From: Algoriphagus aestuariicola
GTDB taxonomy: Bacteria > Bacteroidota > Bacteroidia > Cytophagales > Cyclobacteriaceae
Reading direction: 5' to 3'
Assembly: GCF_017254835.1 (NCBI RefSeq)
Contig: NZ_JAFKCW010000004.1
Location: 1 to 64,000, forward strand
Length of the DNA stretch: 64,000 nucleotides
Both the position numbers and the translations under genes were made by a program. Of this stretch, positions 1 through 6,910 are shown one piece after another; within the stretch, counting starts at the first letter, position 1, and each line of letters opens with the position of its first letter. Under the pieces are notes generated by a model, which worked only from the letters and a program-made list of their open reading frames with translations, made no database searches and was not told the origin of the DNA.

Positions 1-104
1 AGAGATTCGGCTTTATCTTTTCCCAAGTAGTCCTCGAAAGACTTAACATTGTCCTGCTTGTTATTGCATGAAAACAAAAGTAAAATTATAATTAAGTATC
101 TCAT
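1..104 (-). CDS. cassette 8: partial lipoprotein gene (5' end only)
   Basis: The gene starts at the ATG at 104-102 and runs off the window, so only 34 codons are visible. They begin MRYLIIILLLFSCNNK, a lipoprotein signal peptide with lipobox LFSC (Cys13), so the product should be anchored in the outer or inner membrane. The start codon lies about 22 bases inside the cassette border at 126, leaving almost no room for a private promoter. The function cannot be judged from so short a piece. Confidence 0.7.
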   Translation of the reverse strand, partial: MRYLIIILLLFSCNNKQDNVKSFEDYLGKDKAES

Positions 105-120
105 TTCTCCGAAGTATTGT

Positions 121-209
121 GCCTAACGCTTGTGTAAATGCAGTAGCGCTGAACAAATATATAAATAATCAAAATTCATCAGCGCTATTGCATTTACACA
201 TTGTTAGGC
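121..209 (-). other. attC-7 recombination site (between cassettes 7 and 8)
   Basis: This is an 89-bp imperfect palindrome with canonical integron cores: on the minus strand R'' is GCCTAAC (209-203) and R' is GTTAGGC (127-121), fitting RYYYAAC and GTTRRRY. The arms GCTTGTGTAAATGCA and TGCATTTACACA, then GTAGCGCTGA and TCAGCGCTA, pair with a few unpaired bases and a terminal loop of about 25 nt. It is the most canonical attC of the array. Confidence 0.9.
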
Positions 210-225
210 GCTTGTTACATTCTCC

Positions 226-594
226 TCATTTTAATCGGAGTTCGATTTTTCTTTTCTCAATGTCCAATTTAATCCAGTCTGCTGATTTTTCACTGGGTAA
301 ACAATCAATCAGATCAGAGTCGTTCGCATATCTGTCAATTGATAAAGGTCCGAATATAATGGTCATTTCATACTCATCTTGTCCATCGGGTCCAATAAAT
401 GCATTGGTAATTATTGTTCCTGTTTTTAGCAGCACTTCTTTGCTCAATTGAGATTCAACAGAAGGATACACAATACCATCGCACCAAAGTCCTTTCAATT
501 GGCTGTCCTCCGAATTTTTAAATGTCCGTCCTATGTGGTACTCCAGGTGTTCGCAAAAATCCTTGTTGAATGATTCTGTATTATGGGTGTCCAT
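226..594 (-). CDS. cassette 7: 122-aa protein of unknown function
   Basis: A soluble acidic protein with no signal peptide or membrane segment. It is not recognised. The ATG at 594 lies 25 bases inside the cassette border at 618 and the stop is 17 bases before attC-7, so the gene fills the cassette as is typical of integron cassettes. Cys14, Cys38 and Cys97 are scattered and do not form an obvious metal site. Its reality rests mainly on its fit inside a clean cassette. Confidence 0.75.
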   Translation of the reverse strand: MDTHNTESFNKDFCEHLEYHIGRTFKNSEDSQLKGLWCDGIVYPSVESQLSKEVLLKTGTIITNAFIGPDGQDEYEMTIIFGPLSIDRYANDSDLIDCLPSEKSADWIKLDIEKRKIELRLK

Positions 595-612
595 CTGTCC
601 TTAGTAACTTGC

Positions 613-700
613 GCCTAACGGTCTGTGTATGCGCTGTGGCTTTTCCATCTTATAAAGTTAAAACTATTTTCGAAGCTATAGCGCATACACTTTGTTGCCG
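613..700 (-). other. attC-6 recombination site (between cassettes 6 and 7)
   Basis: An 88-bp imperfect palindrome; R'' CGGCAAC is at 700-694 and R' GTTAGGC at 619-613 on the minus strand. The arms GTGTATGCGCT and AGCGCATACAC pair. From 619 upward it is the same as attC-2, because the whole cassette is duplicated; the R' bases differ because they belong to the next cassette. Confidence 0.9.
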
Positions 701-709
701 GCAGTTATT

Positions 710-1432
710 TTATATCAGGTTTCTTTCTCTCAAATCGTTAATTATTAAACTAAATATTCCTTTTAGTCTAAATGGAATATACGACCCAGTTGTTCTAAAC
801 ACAATCCTTTGCCCGTTTCCATAAGATATTTCTATGCCAAGAGCCCAGTCGTCAATAGCACTATTTACTTTACTTGTGTCCAACTTGTGTATGTAAGTCC
901 ACTGAAACAAACTGTCAATTTTTCTTTTCTTTTCTCTCTCAATTGTAAACGTTTTTTCTTTATCCACCTTGCAATTATTAATCGGTTTGAATTGAATCAG
1001 TCCACTGTCAGTAATTCTTAGATTGAATTCTGGACAATCACCGAAACATTTTCCAGCGGTCAATTTTATCTCATTAAATTTTAATTTCTCAACGAACTCT
1101 AGCTGTCGAGAGTAGTATTTGTCTTCAAAAATTCCACCAGTAAGAATCAAACTGTCTTTGGTTAATTTTTTTATTCGCCTCGTCTTATTAATCTTTTCTC
1201 CAAATTCGCTAACGATAATTGTGTCCCCGTTAACTAAAAATTTTCCTTCTTGAGTAAGTCCACCGTCATGGATTGTATACAAAGTGTCATTTTTAAACTT
1301 GAGTCCAAAGTAGTCAATCGTTATCTCTTCTGGATTTTCAATAAATATCCAATCACCATTAATTGTTGGTGATTCAATTTTATTCTCAATCGAACAACCT
1401 ATTAGTAATAGTCCTATGATTAGTAGTCTCAT
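710..1432 (-). CDS. cassette 6: lipoprotein with DUF6438-like domain (second copy)
   Basis: A 240-aa lipoprotein. An open frame extends to a TTG at 1456, but the ATG at 1432 starts a proper lipoprotein signal peptide, MRLLIIGLLLIGC (lipobox LIGC, Cys13), and is preferred. The C-terminal half, from about residue 120, has a KCFGDCPEFNLRI stretch resembling the CxGxCPxY start of DUF6438 domains, common in Bacteroidota lipoproteins; function unknown. The protein is the same as the one at 3704-4426, and the repeat covers the complete 838-bp cassette. The family call is by eye; the duplication is certain. Confidence 0.85.
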   Translation of the reverse strand: MRLLIIGLLLIGCSIENKIESPTINGDWIFIENPEEITIDYFGLKFKNDTLYTIHDGGLTQEGKFLVNGDTIIVSEFGEKINKTRRIKKLTKDSLILTGGIFEDKYYSRQLEFVEKLKFNEIKLTAGKCFGDCPEFNLRITDSGLIQFKPINNCKVDKEKTFTIEREKKRKIDSLFQWTYIHKLDTSKVNSAIDDWALGIEISYGNGQRIVFRTTGSYIPFRLKGIFSLIINDLRERNLI

Positions 1433-1450
1433 ATGTCCAAAGATAATTGC

Positions 1451-1581
1451 CGGCAACGGAGCCGCTAAGAAACGTGGGGCTTTCAGAGTTCTTATCTGTC
1501 CGCCCGTGACAAACTAAACTACGAAGTTCTATGCTTGCTTTCAGTTCATGTCGCCCCATGTTTTCTTAGCGTTTGTTGTAG
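1451..1581 (-). other. attC-5 recombination site (between cassettes 5 and 6)
   Basis: A 131-bp imperfect palindrome; R'' CTACAAC is at 1581-1575 and R' GTTGCCG at 1457-1451 on the minus strand. The stems GCTAAGAAACGTGGGGC and GCCCCATGTTTTCTTAGC are near-complementary. Stem and inner loop closely resemble attC-3, including a shared CCGCCYGTGACAAA block. Confidence 0.85.
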
Positions 1582-1597
1582 CACGTTTTTTTATTTT

Positions 1598-2062
1598 TTA
1601 TTCTGGAATCCATCCATTTTCAAATCGTTCAAGTATTTTCTTCAATTCATTACTTCTGTCGTTTCCTTTCAGGTCGGTACAGATTATTGAAATGTTGTCT
1701 AAGTCAGCTGTCTCTGGTAAACAAGTTGCGAAGAAACAGTCCCAAAATGTGTCTGCAAGGGTTTCGTCATTGTGCCAAGTAGTCATTACTGAAATCGGCT
1801 CGTGATTTTCAACAACTTCCATTTGAGTAATAATTTCATCAAAAAGGTCATGAATTTTTTCTCCAAACTTTCCATGTCCTTTAAATTCCAAAATTCCGTT
1901 GTCAATTGAGTGTCGAACGAGTTTTTCAAACTTCTGATCATTTGGATCAATGTCCGAAGTTGCAAGACATAACCAATCCTTTTTTGGCAATTGGTCAAGC
2001 TGAAATTGGTCATAGTCGAACCAAAATACTTGTCGAGTTTGATATGTTCCGATTGGTTTCAT
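1598..2062 (-). CDS. cassette 5: 154-aa small soluble protein
   Basis: An acidic cytoplasmic protein without signal peptide, not firmly recognised. The central stretch ISVMTTWHNDETLADTFWDC (about residues 90-109) recalls small DUF-type proteins often met in integrons and genomic islands, but no function is claimed. The ATG at 2062 lies 15 bases inside the cassette border at 2077, so the transcript leader within the cassette is very short and the gene probably depends on readthrough transcription. The stop is 17 bases before attC-5. Confidence 0.8.
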   Translation of the reverse strand: MKPIGTYQTRQVFWFDYDQFQLDQLPKKDWLCLATSDIDPNDQKFEKLVRHSIDNGILEFKGHGKFGEKIHDLFDEIITQMEVVENHEPISVMTTWHNDETLADTFWDCFFATCLPETADLDNISIICTDLKGNDRSNELKKILERFENGWIPE

Positions 2063-2071
2063 TCTAATGTG

Positions 2072-2200
2072 CTACAACGCTAGTATATAAAACGTATGCG
2101 TTTTAAAACCTTCATCTTTGTCCCACGTTGCTGACGAAATTTAACAGCACGCACTTTAAGAACCTACAATACAGCATATGTTTTATATACATTGTTATAG
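2072..2200 (-). other. attC-4 recombination site (between cassettes 4 and 5)
   Basis: A 129-bp imperfect palindrome; R'' CTATAAC is at 2200-2194 and R' GTTGTAG at 2078-2072 on the minus strand. The arms TAGTATATAAAACGTATGC and GCATATGTTTTATATACA pair. Its outer stem resembles attC-1. Confidence 0.85.
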
Positions 2201-2207
2201 GGCGTTT

Positions 2208-2846
2208 TTATTTCTGTCCACCAAGCCATATGCAGCCTCTCTTAAATGAGTATAGTTCGGTTGTCTCGTCAATCTTAGTTGTCCTGTGTGGCTTTCTTAA
2301 AGTCCTTGTAAACCATTTTTTAGATTCTTCAAAATCTGCCAGGGTTGAATAAAGTCCAGGTTCACCAACTTCATTATTGTCAAAATGATCTTCGTCTACA
2401 CGCCAGTCCCAATTTAAATTTTCAATTCTACTTTTTATAGGACCGAAATTGTTGGGTTCTAATCTCGCAATATTGTCAGACTTAAAAAAAATATTTTCAT
2501 AGTAGGAAATCTTGTCACCAACAGCACAGACAACTTGCGATTTTGAAAAACGTGGTTCATAAAGCCAAATTTTAAGATAGTATGATTGTCCTATTTTATC
2601 CAATTGTTTTTTCCATGAATCATAGATATCAATTAGACCACTTAACATTAAATATTTGGTCTTTCCTTTTGGCTCAGGTATGGCACTATCTATAATTGAA
2701 ATGTCACACCAAGGATGCACAACAATGTCGATATGGTCTCCATTATACTTTTGAATTAAATCAAGTCTTAGGTCAAGATTTTTCAATCTCCATTCTTCGA
2801 TATGCTTATGTCTTCTTCTGTGTCCTCGTATTTTTTGTTGTCTCAC
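2208..2846 (-). CDS. cassette 4: 212-aa protein of unknown function
   Basis: A soluble protein with a basic N-terminus (several Arg and His in the first 20 residues) and a Trp-rich acidic second half. No family is recognised. The best start is a GTG at 2846, 26 bases inside the cassette border at 2872; no in-frame ATG lies nearby. The stop is eight bases before attC-4. The gene fills its cassette and has no signal peptide or membrane segment. Confidence 0.75.
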   Translation of the reverse strand: MRQQKIRGHRRRHKHIEEWRLKNLDLRLDLIQKYNGDHIDIVVHPWCDISIIDSAIPEPKGKTKYLMLSGLIDIYDSWKKQLDKIGQSYYLKIWLYEPRFSKSQVVCAVGDKISYYENIFFKSDNIARLEPNNFGPIKSRIENLNWDWRVDEDHFDNNEVGEPGLYSTLADFEESKKWFTRTLRKPHRTTKIDETTELYSFKRGCIWLGGQK

Positions 2847-2866
2847 AATGTCGTCTTTAAAATGCC

Positions 2867-3000
2867 CTATAACGGGTCGCAGCTAAGAAACGTGGGGCTT
2901 TTCGAAGCAACTTCCTCTCCGCCTGTGACAAAAGTAGCTACGAAGAACGGAACTTGGGGTAACTACTGCCCGCCCCATGTTTTCTTAGGTGCTGTTAGCT
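2867..3000 (-). other. attC-3 recombination site (between cassettes 3 and 4)
   Basis: A 134-bp imperfect palindrome; R'' AGCTAAC is at 3000-2994 and R' GTTATAG at 2873-2867 on the minus strand. The arms CAGCTAAGAAACGTGGGGC and GCCCCATGTTTTCTTAGG pair. Similar to attC-5 in stem and inner loop. The last codons and stop of the cassette 3 gene lie inside its R'' end. Confidence 0.85.
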
Positions 3001-3596
3001 ACTGTTTCTTTTATTTTTATTTCATTAAATAGTCCAATTTGGATCAGAATAGCACTAGTCCACCAAGCATAATAAGTTCCACAATTGGAAAACCAAAGTC
3101 CAATATCATATTTTTGGAATCCCATATCTGCAACAAATTCCATCGTACAATTTCTGTCATTCAAAAACAAATAAGTCAATATTACAAGAACGACAAACGA
3201 TATATACCAAGTCCATTTTTTGCTTTTTATAGATTTATAAATTAACCAAATAAAAAGGAATGTCACGAGAAGAAATGGATATAAAATCGAGGTAGCTCCA
3301 ATTCCTAAAAGTGATCCATCGTCTGCTAAAAAGTCAATAAAGTGGTCAATTAAATCAAGTTGAGTCAAAAGTAGAAATGTAGAAAGATAAATTCCGATTA
3401 AATACTTTTTCATAAGAATCAACAAGAGAATAATAGGGAAAAGCAATAATCCATAAATGCCGTATCCTATTTGGTTACTTTTTGCAAAACTTATAATTGT
3501 TGCAAAGTCATAACTGGTTAATCTACTTGGTAAGAAAAACGACAACAGAAAAATCAGTACTGCAATTCCTATCAATATTTGTGTCGTTCTTGTCAT
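2985..3596 (-). CDS. cassette 3: 203-aa polytopic membrane protein
   Basis: A hydrophobic protein with about six predicted membrane segments (near residues 7-23, 47-62, 66-83, 101-119, 130-148 and 178-192), so it should sit in the inner membrane. No family is recognised. The ATG at 3596 is only about 16 bases inside the cassette border at 3612. The stop codon at 2987-2985 is beyond the R'' core, so the final codons are encoded by the recombination site. Cargo of unknown role, perhaps envelope-related like the lipoproteins elsewhere in the array. Confidence 0.8.
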   Translation of the reverse strand: MTRTTQILIGIAVLIFLLSFFLPSRLTSYDFATIISFAKSNQIGYGIYGLLLFPIILLLILMKKYLIGIYLSTFLLLTQLDLIDHFIDFLADDGSLLGIGATSILYPFLLVTFLFIWLIYKSIKSKKWTWYISFVVLVILTYLFLNDRNCTMEFVADMGFQKYDIGLWFSNCGTYYAWWTSAILIQIGLFNEIKIKETVANST

Positions 3597-3606
3597 TTTA
3601 AATAGT

Positions 3607-3694
3607 AGCTAACGGTCTGTGTATGCGCTGTGGCTTTTCCATCTTATAAAGTTAAAACTATTTTCGAAGCTATAGCGCATACACTTTGTTGCCG
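3607..3694 (-). other. attC-2 recombination site (between cassettes 2 and 3)
   Basis: An 88-bp imperfect palindrome; R'' CGGCAAC is at 3694-3688 and R' GTTAGCT at 3613-3607 on the minus strand. It matches attC-6 across the cassette part and diverges from it at the R' bases owned by the next cassette. Confidence 0.9.
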
Positions 3695-3703
3695 GCAGTT
3701 ATT

Positions 3704-4426
3704 TTATATCAGGTTTCTTTCTCTCAAATCGTTAATTATTAAACTAAATATTCCTTTTAGTCTAAATGGAATATACGACCCAGTTGTTCTAAACACAATC
3801 CTTTGCCCGTTTCCATAAGATATTTCTATGCCAAGAGCCCAGTCGTCAATAGCACTATTTACTTTACTTGTGTCCAACTTGTGTATGTAAGTCCACTGAA
3901 ACAAACTGTCAATTTTTCTTTTCTTTTCTCTCTCAATTGTAAACGTTTTTTCTTTATCCACCTTGCAATTATTAATCGGTTTGAATTGAATCAGTCCACT
4001 GTCAGTAATTCTTAGATTGAATTCTGGACAATCACCGAAACATTTTCCAGCGGTCAATTTTATCTCATTAAATTTTAATTTCTCAACGAACTCTAGCTGT
4101 CGAGAGTAGTATTTGTCTTCAAAAATTCCACCAGTAAGAATCAAACTGTCTTTGGTTAATTTTTTTATTCGCCTCGTCTTATTAATCTTTTCTCCAAATT
4201 CGCTAACGATAATTGTGTCCCCGTTAACTAAAAATTTTCCTTCTTGAGTAAGTCCACCGTCATGGATTGTATACAAAGTGTCATTTTTAAACTTGAGTCC
4301 AAAGTAGTCAATCGTTATCTCTTCTGGATTTTCAATAAATATCCAATCACCATTAATTGTTGGTGATTCAATTTTATTCTCAATCGAACAACCTATTAGT
4401 AATAGTCCTATGATTAGTAGTCTCAT
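3704..4426 (-). CDS. cassette 2: lipoprotein with DUF6438-like domain (first copy)
   Basis: The product is the same 240-aa lipoprotein as at 710-1432: signal peptide ending LIGC, then a domain with KCFGDCPEF near residue 125. The ATG at 4426 is preferred over the TTG at 4450, which would put the start in the cassette border. It belongs to the second cassette of the array, while its twin is the sixth; three unrelated cassettes separate them. The absence of visible divergence points to recent duplication, or to reinsertion of the same circular cassette. Confidence 0.85.
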   Translation of the reverse strand: MRLLIIGLLLIGCSIENKIESPTINGDWIFIENPEEITIDYFGLKFKNDTLYTIHDGGLTQEGKFLVNGDTIIVSEFGEKINKTRRIKKLTKDSLILTGGIFEDKYYSRQLEFVEKLKFNEIKLTAGKCFGDCPEFNLRITDSGLIQFKPINNCKVDKEKTFTIEREKKRKIDSLFQWTYIHKLDTSKVNSAIDDWALGIEISYGNGQRIVFRTTGSYIPFRLKGIFSLIINDLRERNLI

Positions 4427-4444
4427 ATGTCCAAAGATAATTGC

Positions 4445-4575
4445 CGGCAACGGTTAGTATATGAAAAGTAGGCGGTTACGAAGCACTAAACTTTCGGTTA
4501 TGCACATACTTTGATACGAAGTAAAAGCCTTGATTTCACTACTATTTTGCCTATTTTTTATATACATTGTTGGCA
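4445..4575 (-). other. attC-1 recombination site (between cassettes 1 and 2)
   Basis: A 131-bp imperfect palindrome; R'' TGCCAAC is at 4575-4569 and R' GTTGCCG at 4451-4445 on the minus strand. Arms such as ATGTATATAAAAAATAGGC and GCCTACTTTTCATATAC pair imperfectly. The cores fit the integron consensus less strictly than those of attC-7, but R'' matches the start of cassette 1 (GTTGGCAT) as required. Confidence 0.8.
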
Positions 4576-4643
4576 TTTCGTTTTTTTCAGAATTTAAATT
4601 TCATTTTATCTCTTTTGCCTAATTAATATAAGGCTGAGAACTA

Positions 4644-5645
4644 TTATTTTAAAGGTCGTCTAACTAATTGGACGTTCTTGTCTACATTAAATGTGTTCAC
4701 TTCTCTTGACTGGAATTTATTTTGAGTATGATATACATAACCAACTTCTCGTCCTAGAAGCTTACTTTCTTCTTCCATTAGCTTTATACGTGCAGGTTCA
4801 GCTTTAATTATACTCTTAAATGCACCTACAAAGTCTCCACTTCCAAGAGAAGTTAATAATCCGGTGCCCATATTAATAATAACTTCAATTATTGAATTTC
4901 GAGATTTAAGCTTATGTATCTTGTATTGTCTGTTATATTCACTTAATAGATAATCGTATTCATCTTTAATTTCATTTACATCGAATTCGGATTTTGAGAC
5001 CTTGTTAATCCAATTAACCAAAGCGAGGTACTTATTTCTAATTTCTTCGTCAGATTTGTAATCTAATATTGCCTCCCAAGGAGTTCCTGGTTCAGGTTCA
5101 GGTATATCACCCAAAATCAAATTTATGACATTCGCCTTCTTATTCTCTATAGGGGTAGTTGGATTGATTCTCAGAAATGGATAGAAGTCATCATTTGTCT
5201 TTTTACTCAGATAAATGGCATCTAAGCGTGCCGATAGATCGCTTGCTAAGAAATTATCAAAAAAGAACTCTTGTCTTAATTTTTCAATTTCTTCTGGGGT
5301 GTAATCTGAAAGCTTTACTTTTTTCGACTTTTTTGAGTTTGGTAAAGAAAAATTTGAAAGAACATTTTTTAATTCTAGTTGAATATCGTTGACGGTTTTA
5401 TTGTTTTCAGGATTATCAAATTTTTCAAAATTATAAGGAAATACTTCTATGACTTTCTTATCAATTAGATATTCCATTGTGGTTTTTTGATAATTTAAGT
5501 ATTCAGGAGTACTACCCTCAAAAAGAAGACTTAAGGACGCTTCGCAAACATAAATTTTATCATAAAGCAATGATATCTTCTTTAAGTATGGTTCGTCTAA
5601 AAACTCGCTAAATGTCTCAAAGGGATAAACAATATTCTTTCCCAT
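4644..5645 (-). CDS. cassette 1: 333-aa protein of unknown function
   Basis: The largest cassette gene and the one next to the integrase, which in integrons is usually the latest arrival and the best expressed. The product is a charged, mostly helical soluble protein beginning MGKNIVYPFETFSEFLDEPY; a short glycine-containing, weakly hydrophobic stretch (IINMGTGLLTSLGSGDFVGA) lies near residues 257-276. No family is recognised. The ATG at 5645 is 38 bases inside the border at 5683; the stop is about 70 bases before attC-1. A role in defence or stress would be a guess from context only. Confidence 0.8.
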   Translation of the reverse strand: MGKNIVYPFETFSEFLDEPYLKKISLLYDKIYVCEASLSLLFEGSTPEYLNYQKTTMEYLIDKKVIEVFPYNFEKFDNPENNKTVNDIQLELKNVLSNFSLPNSKKSKKVKLSDYTPEEIEKLRQEFFFDNFLASDLSARLDAIYLSKKTNDDFYPFLRINPTTPIENKKANVINLILGDIPEPEPGTPWEAILDYKSDEEIRNKYLALVNWINKVSKSEFDVNEIKDEYDYLLSEYNRQYKIHKLKSRNSIIEVIINMGTGLLTSLGSGDFVGAFKSIIKAEPARIKLMEEESKLLGREVGYVYHTQNKFQSREVNTFNVDKNVQLVRRPLK

Positions 5646-5677
5646 AAATGTGATTATTAGATTGTCAGTTCAATGAA

Positions 5678-5706
5678 TGCCAACACTTGTGTTTACAGCA
5701 TTCCCG
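5678..5706 (-). other. attI-like primary recombination site
   Basis: Between the integrase stop codon and cassette 1, the minus strand reads TGCTGTAAACACAAG and then TGTTGGCA. The cut G is 5684 and cassette 1 begins at 5683. There is no second arm of a large palindrome on the integrase side, as expected for attI rather than attC. The ACACAAG just before the core also precedes R' of attC-7. It could instead be a leftover half of an older attC. Confidence 0.6.
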
Positions 5707-6864
5707 CTACCTTATTGCGTCTATATCGTCCTTGTCCACAGGCCTTCGGGGTTCTGATGTGACCAAATTAATAATTTCGTCTATCCCGTCAAGAGGACTT
5801 TGAATAGTTTTGTTGGAAATAGACAGCACATGGGTATAGATTTCGGTTGTCTTACTGCTTTCATGCCCCAGTAGGGCCTGGACGTAGCGTAGATTGGTCC
5901 CCTTTTGAAGTAGGTGGGTAGCAAAGCTATGTCGTAGCGTGTGCACAGTCGCCCAGGGATTGGAGTTGCTTTTCTCTACTGCCCGCCTAAAAACTGCCTG
6001 AATGCTCGTAGAGGAATATTGTCCACCCTCCTGCCCTTCAAAAAGCCAGTAGCTAGGTTTATATACTTTGTAATATTGCCTGAGAAGTACCAGCAATACT
6101 GGCGAAAGTACTGTTTTTCGATCTTTTTTGTTTTTGGCGCCTTTGATGAAAATGTAGCCTTCGTCGGAATGGATGTCTCGGTTCCTCAGTTTAATTGCCT
6201 CGCTGATTCTCAGTCCTGCACTGTAAATGAGCATCAGGATCGCCCGATGCTTGAGATTGTCCACACTTTGTAGGATTGCTTTTACCTCTTCCTGACTTAG
6301 AATATTGGGCAGGGTCAAGCTTTTCTTTGGGCGCTGGATCTCATAAGTCGTTCGCTCTCTACCCAGCACGTGCTCGTAGTAGGCTTTAATCGCATTTATC
6401 AGCGTGTTCTGAGCGCTCTCCGAAATCTTATATTTGGTAATCTGATGATATACGAAGGCTTCTATTTCTTCCTTGGTGATGTCTGTTAGATCCCGGCTTT
6501 CAAAGAATCCTAAGAACTGCGACAAGGAAGAAGCGTAATTCTTTACCGTGGAAGGACTGTAGGCTTTTAGCGTGAGCTTCTGCTCCAGATCAGCCAATGC
6601 CTGAATAGATTGCCCGTTTAAGGCTTTTACTGGAGTGGATACCTTTTTTTCATCCTGTTTGATTTCAAACTTGCCCCGATAGACCCGTTGAAGCAATTCC
6701 CAGTTTTCTTTGGTATTGACTAGACTCCAGAGTTTTTGTTGGGGATGGTAGTAGCTTGTAGCCAATTTCTTTAACAATTCGCGTTCAGCTTTAAGCTGAT
6801 AAGGTATGAAAACCTTAAACCGGCCAGCTCTGTGATGTGGCATAAACAATAAAATCCGATCCAT
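5707..6864 (-). CDS. tyrosine recombinase (integron-like integrase, not IntI type)
   Basis: A 385-aa site-specific recombinase. An N-terminal stretch of about 70 residues of unknown role is followed by a SAM-like core-binding domain (about 85-170) and a catalytic domain (about 185-350). The catalytic set is complete: Arg219 (SAGLRISEA), a lysine of KGAKNKKDRK (241-250), His308-x-x-Arg311, His334 (LLGHESS) and Tyr343 (IYTHV). Between the lysine loop and HTLRHSF the protein is about 20-30 residues shorter than IntI1, so the IntI-specific extra helix seems absent; overall it looks XerC/D-like. It is encoded just upstream of, and co-directional with, the cassettes. It probably joins cassettes at attC and attI, but that role rests on location. 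Confidence 0.85.
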   Translation of the reverse strand: MDRILLFMPHHRAGRFKVFIPYQLKAERELLKKLATSYYHPQQKLWSLVNTKENWELLQRVYRGKFEIKQDEKKVSTPVKALNGQSIQALADLEQKLTLKAYSPSTVKNYASSLSQFLGFFESRDLTDITKEEIEAFVYHQITKYKISESAQNTLINAIKAYYEHVLGRERTTYEIQRPKKSLTLPNILSQEEVKAILQSVDNLKHRAILMLIYSAGLRISEAIKLRNRDIHSDEGYIFIKGAKNKKDRKTVLSPVLLVLLRQYYKVYKPSYWLFEGQEGGQYSSTSIQAVFRRAVEKSNSNPWATVHTLRHSFATHLLQKGTNLRYVQALLGHESSKTTEIYTHVLSISNKTIQSPLDGIDEIINLVTSEPRRPVDKDDIDAIR

Positions 6865-6910
6865 AGCTTTTTTGAAAGCTTAGGTAGGAAATGAAAAATC
6901 ATTAGCCGGT

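Noticed and set aside
119-451. Plus-strand open frames across the cassettes (also 570-824, 1548-1805, 2128-2352, 2802-3032, 3039-3245, 3630-3818)
   Set aside because: They run antisense to the cassette genes or through the attC palindromes, start or end at random relative to cassette borders and show no coding features.
620-1457. The duplicated segment as an insertion sequence or CRISPR-related repeat
   Set aside because: It encodes a lipoprotein, has no transposase, terminal inverted repeats or target duplication, and its borders are attC cut sites.
5707-6864. Calling the recombinase IntI or chromosomal XerC/XerD
   Set aside because: The IntI-specific added helix region seems missing, and the extra N-terminal domain and position at a cassette array do not fit housekeeping XerC/D.
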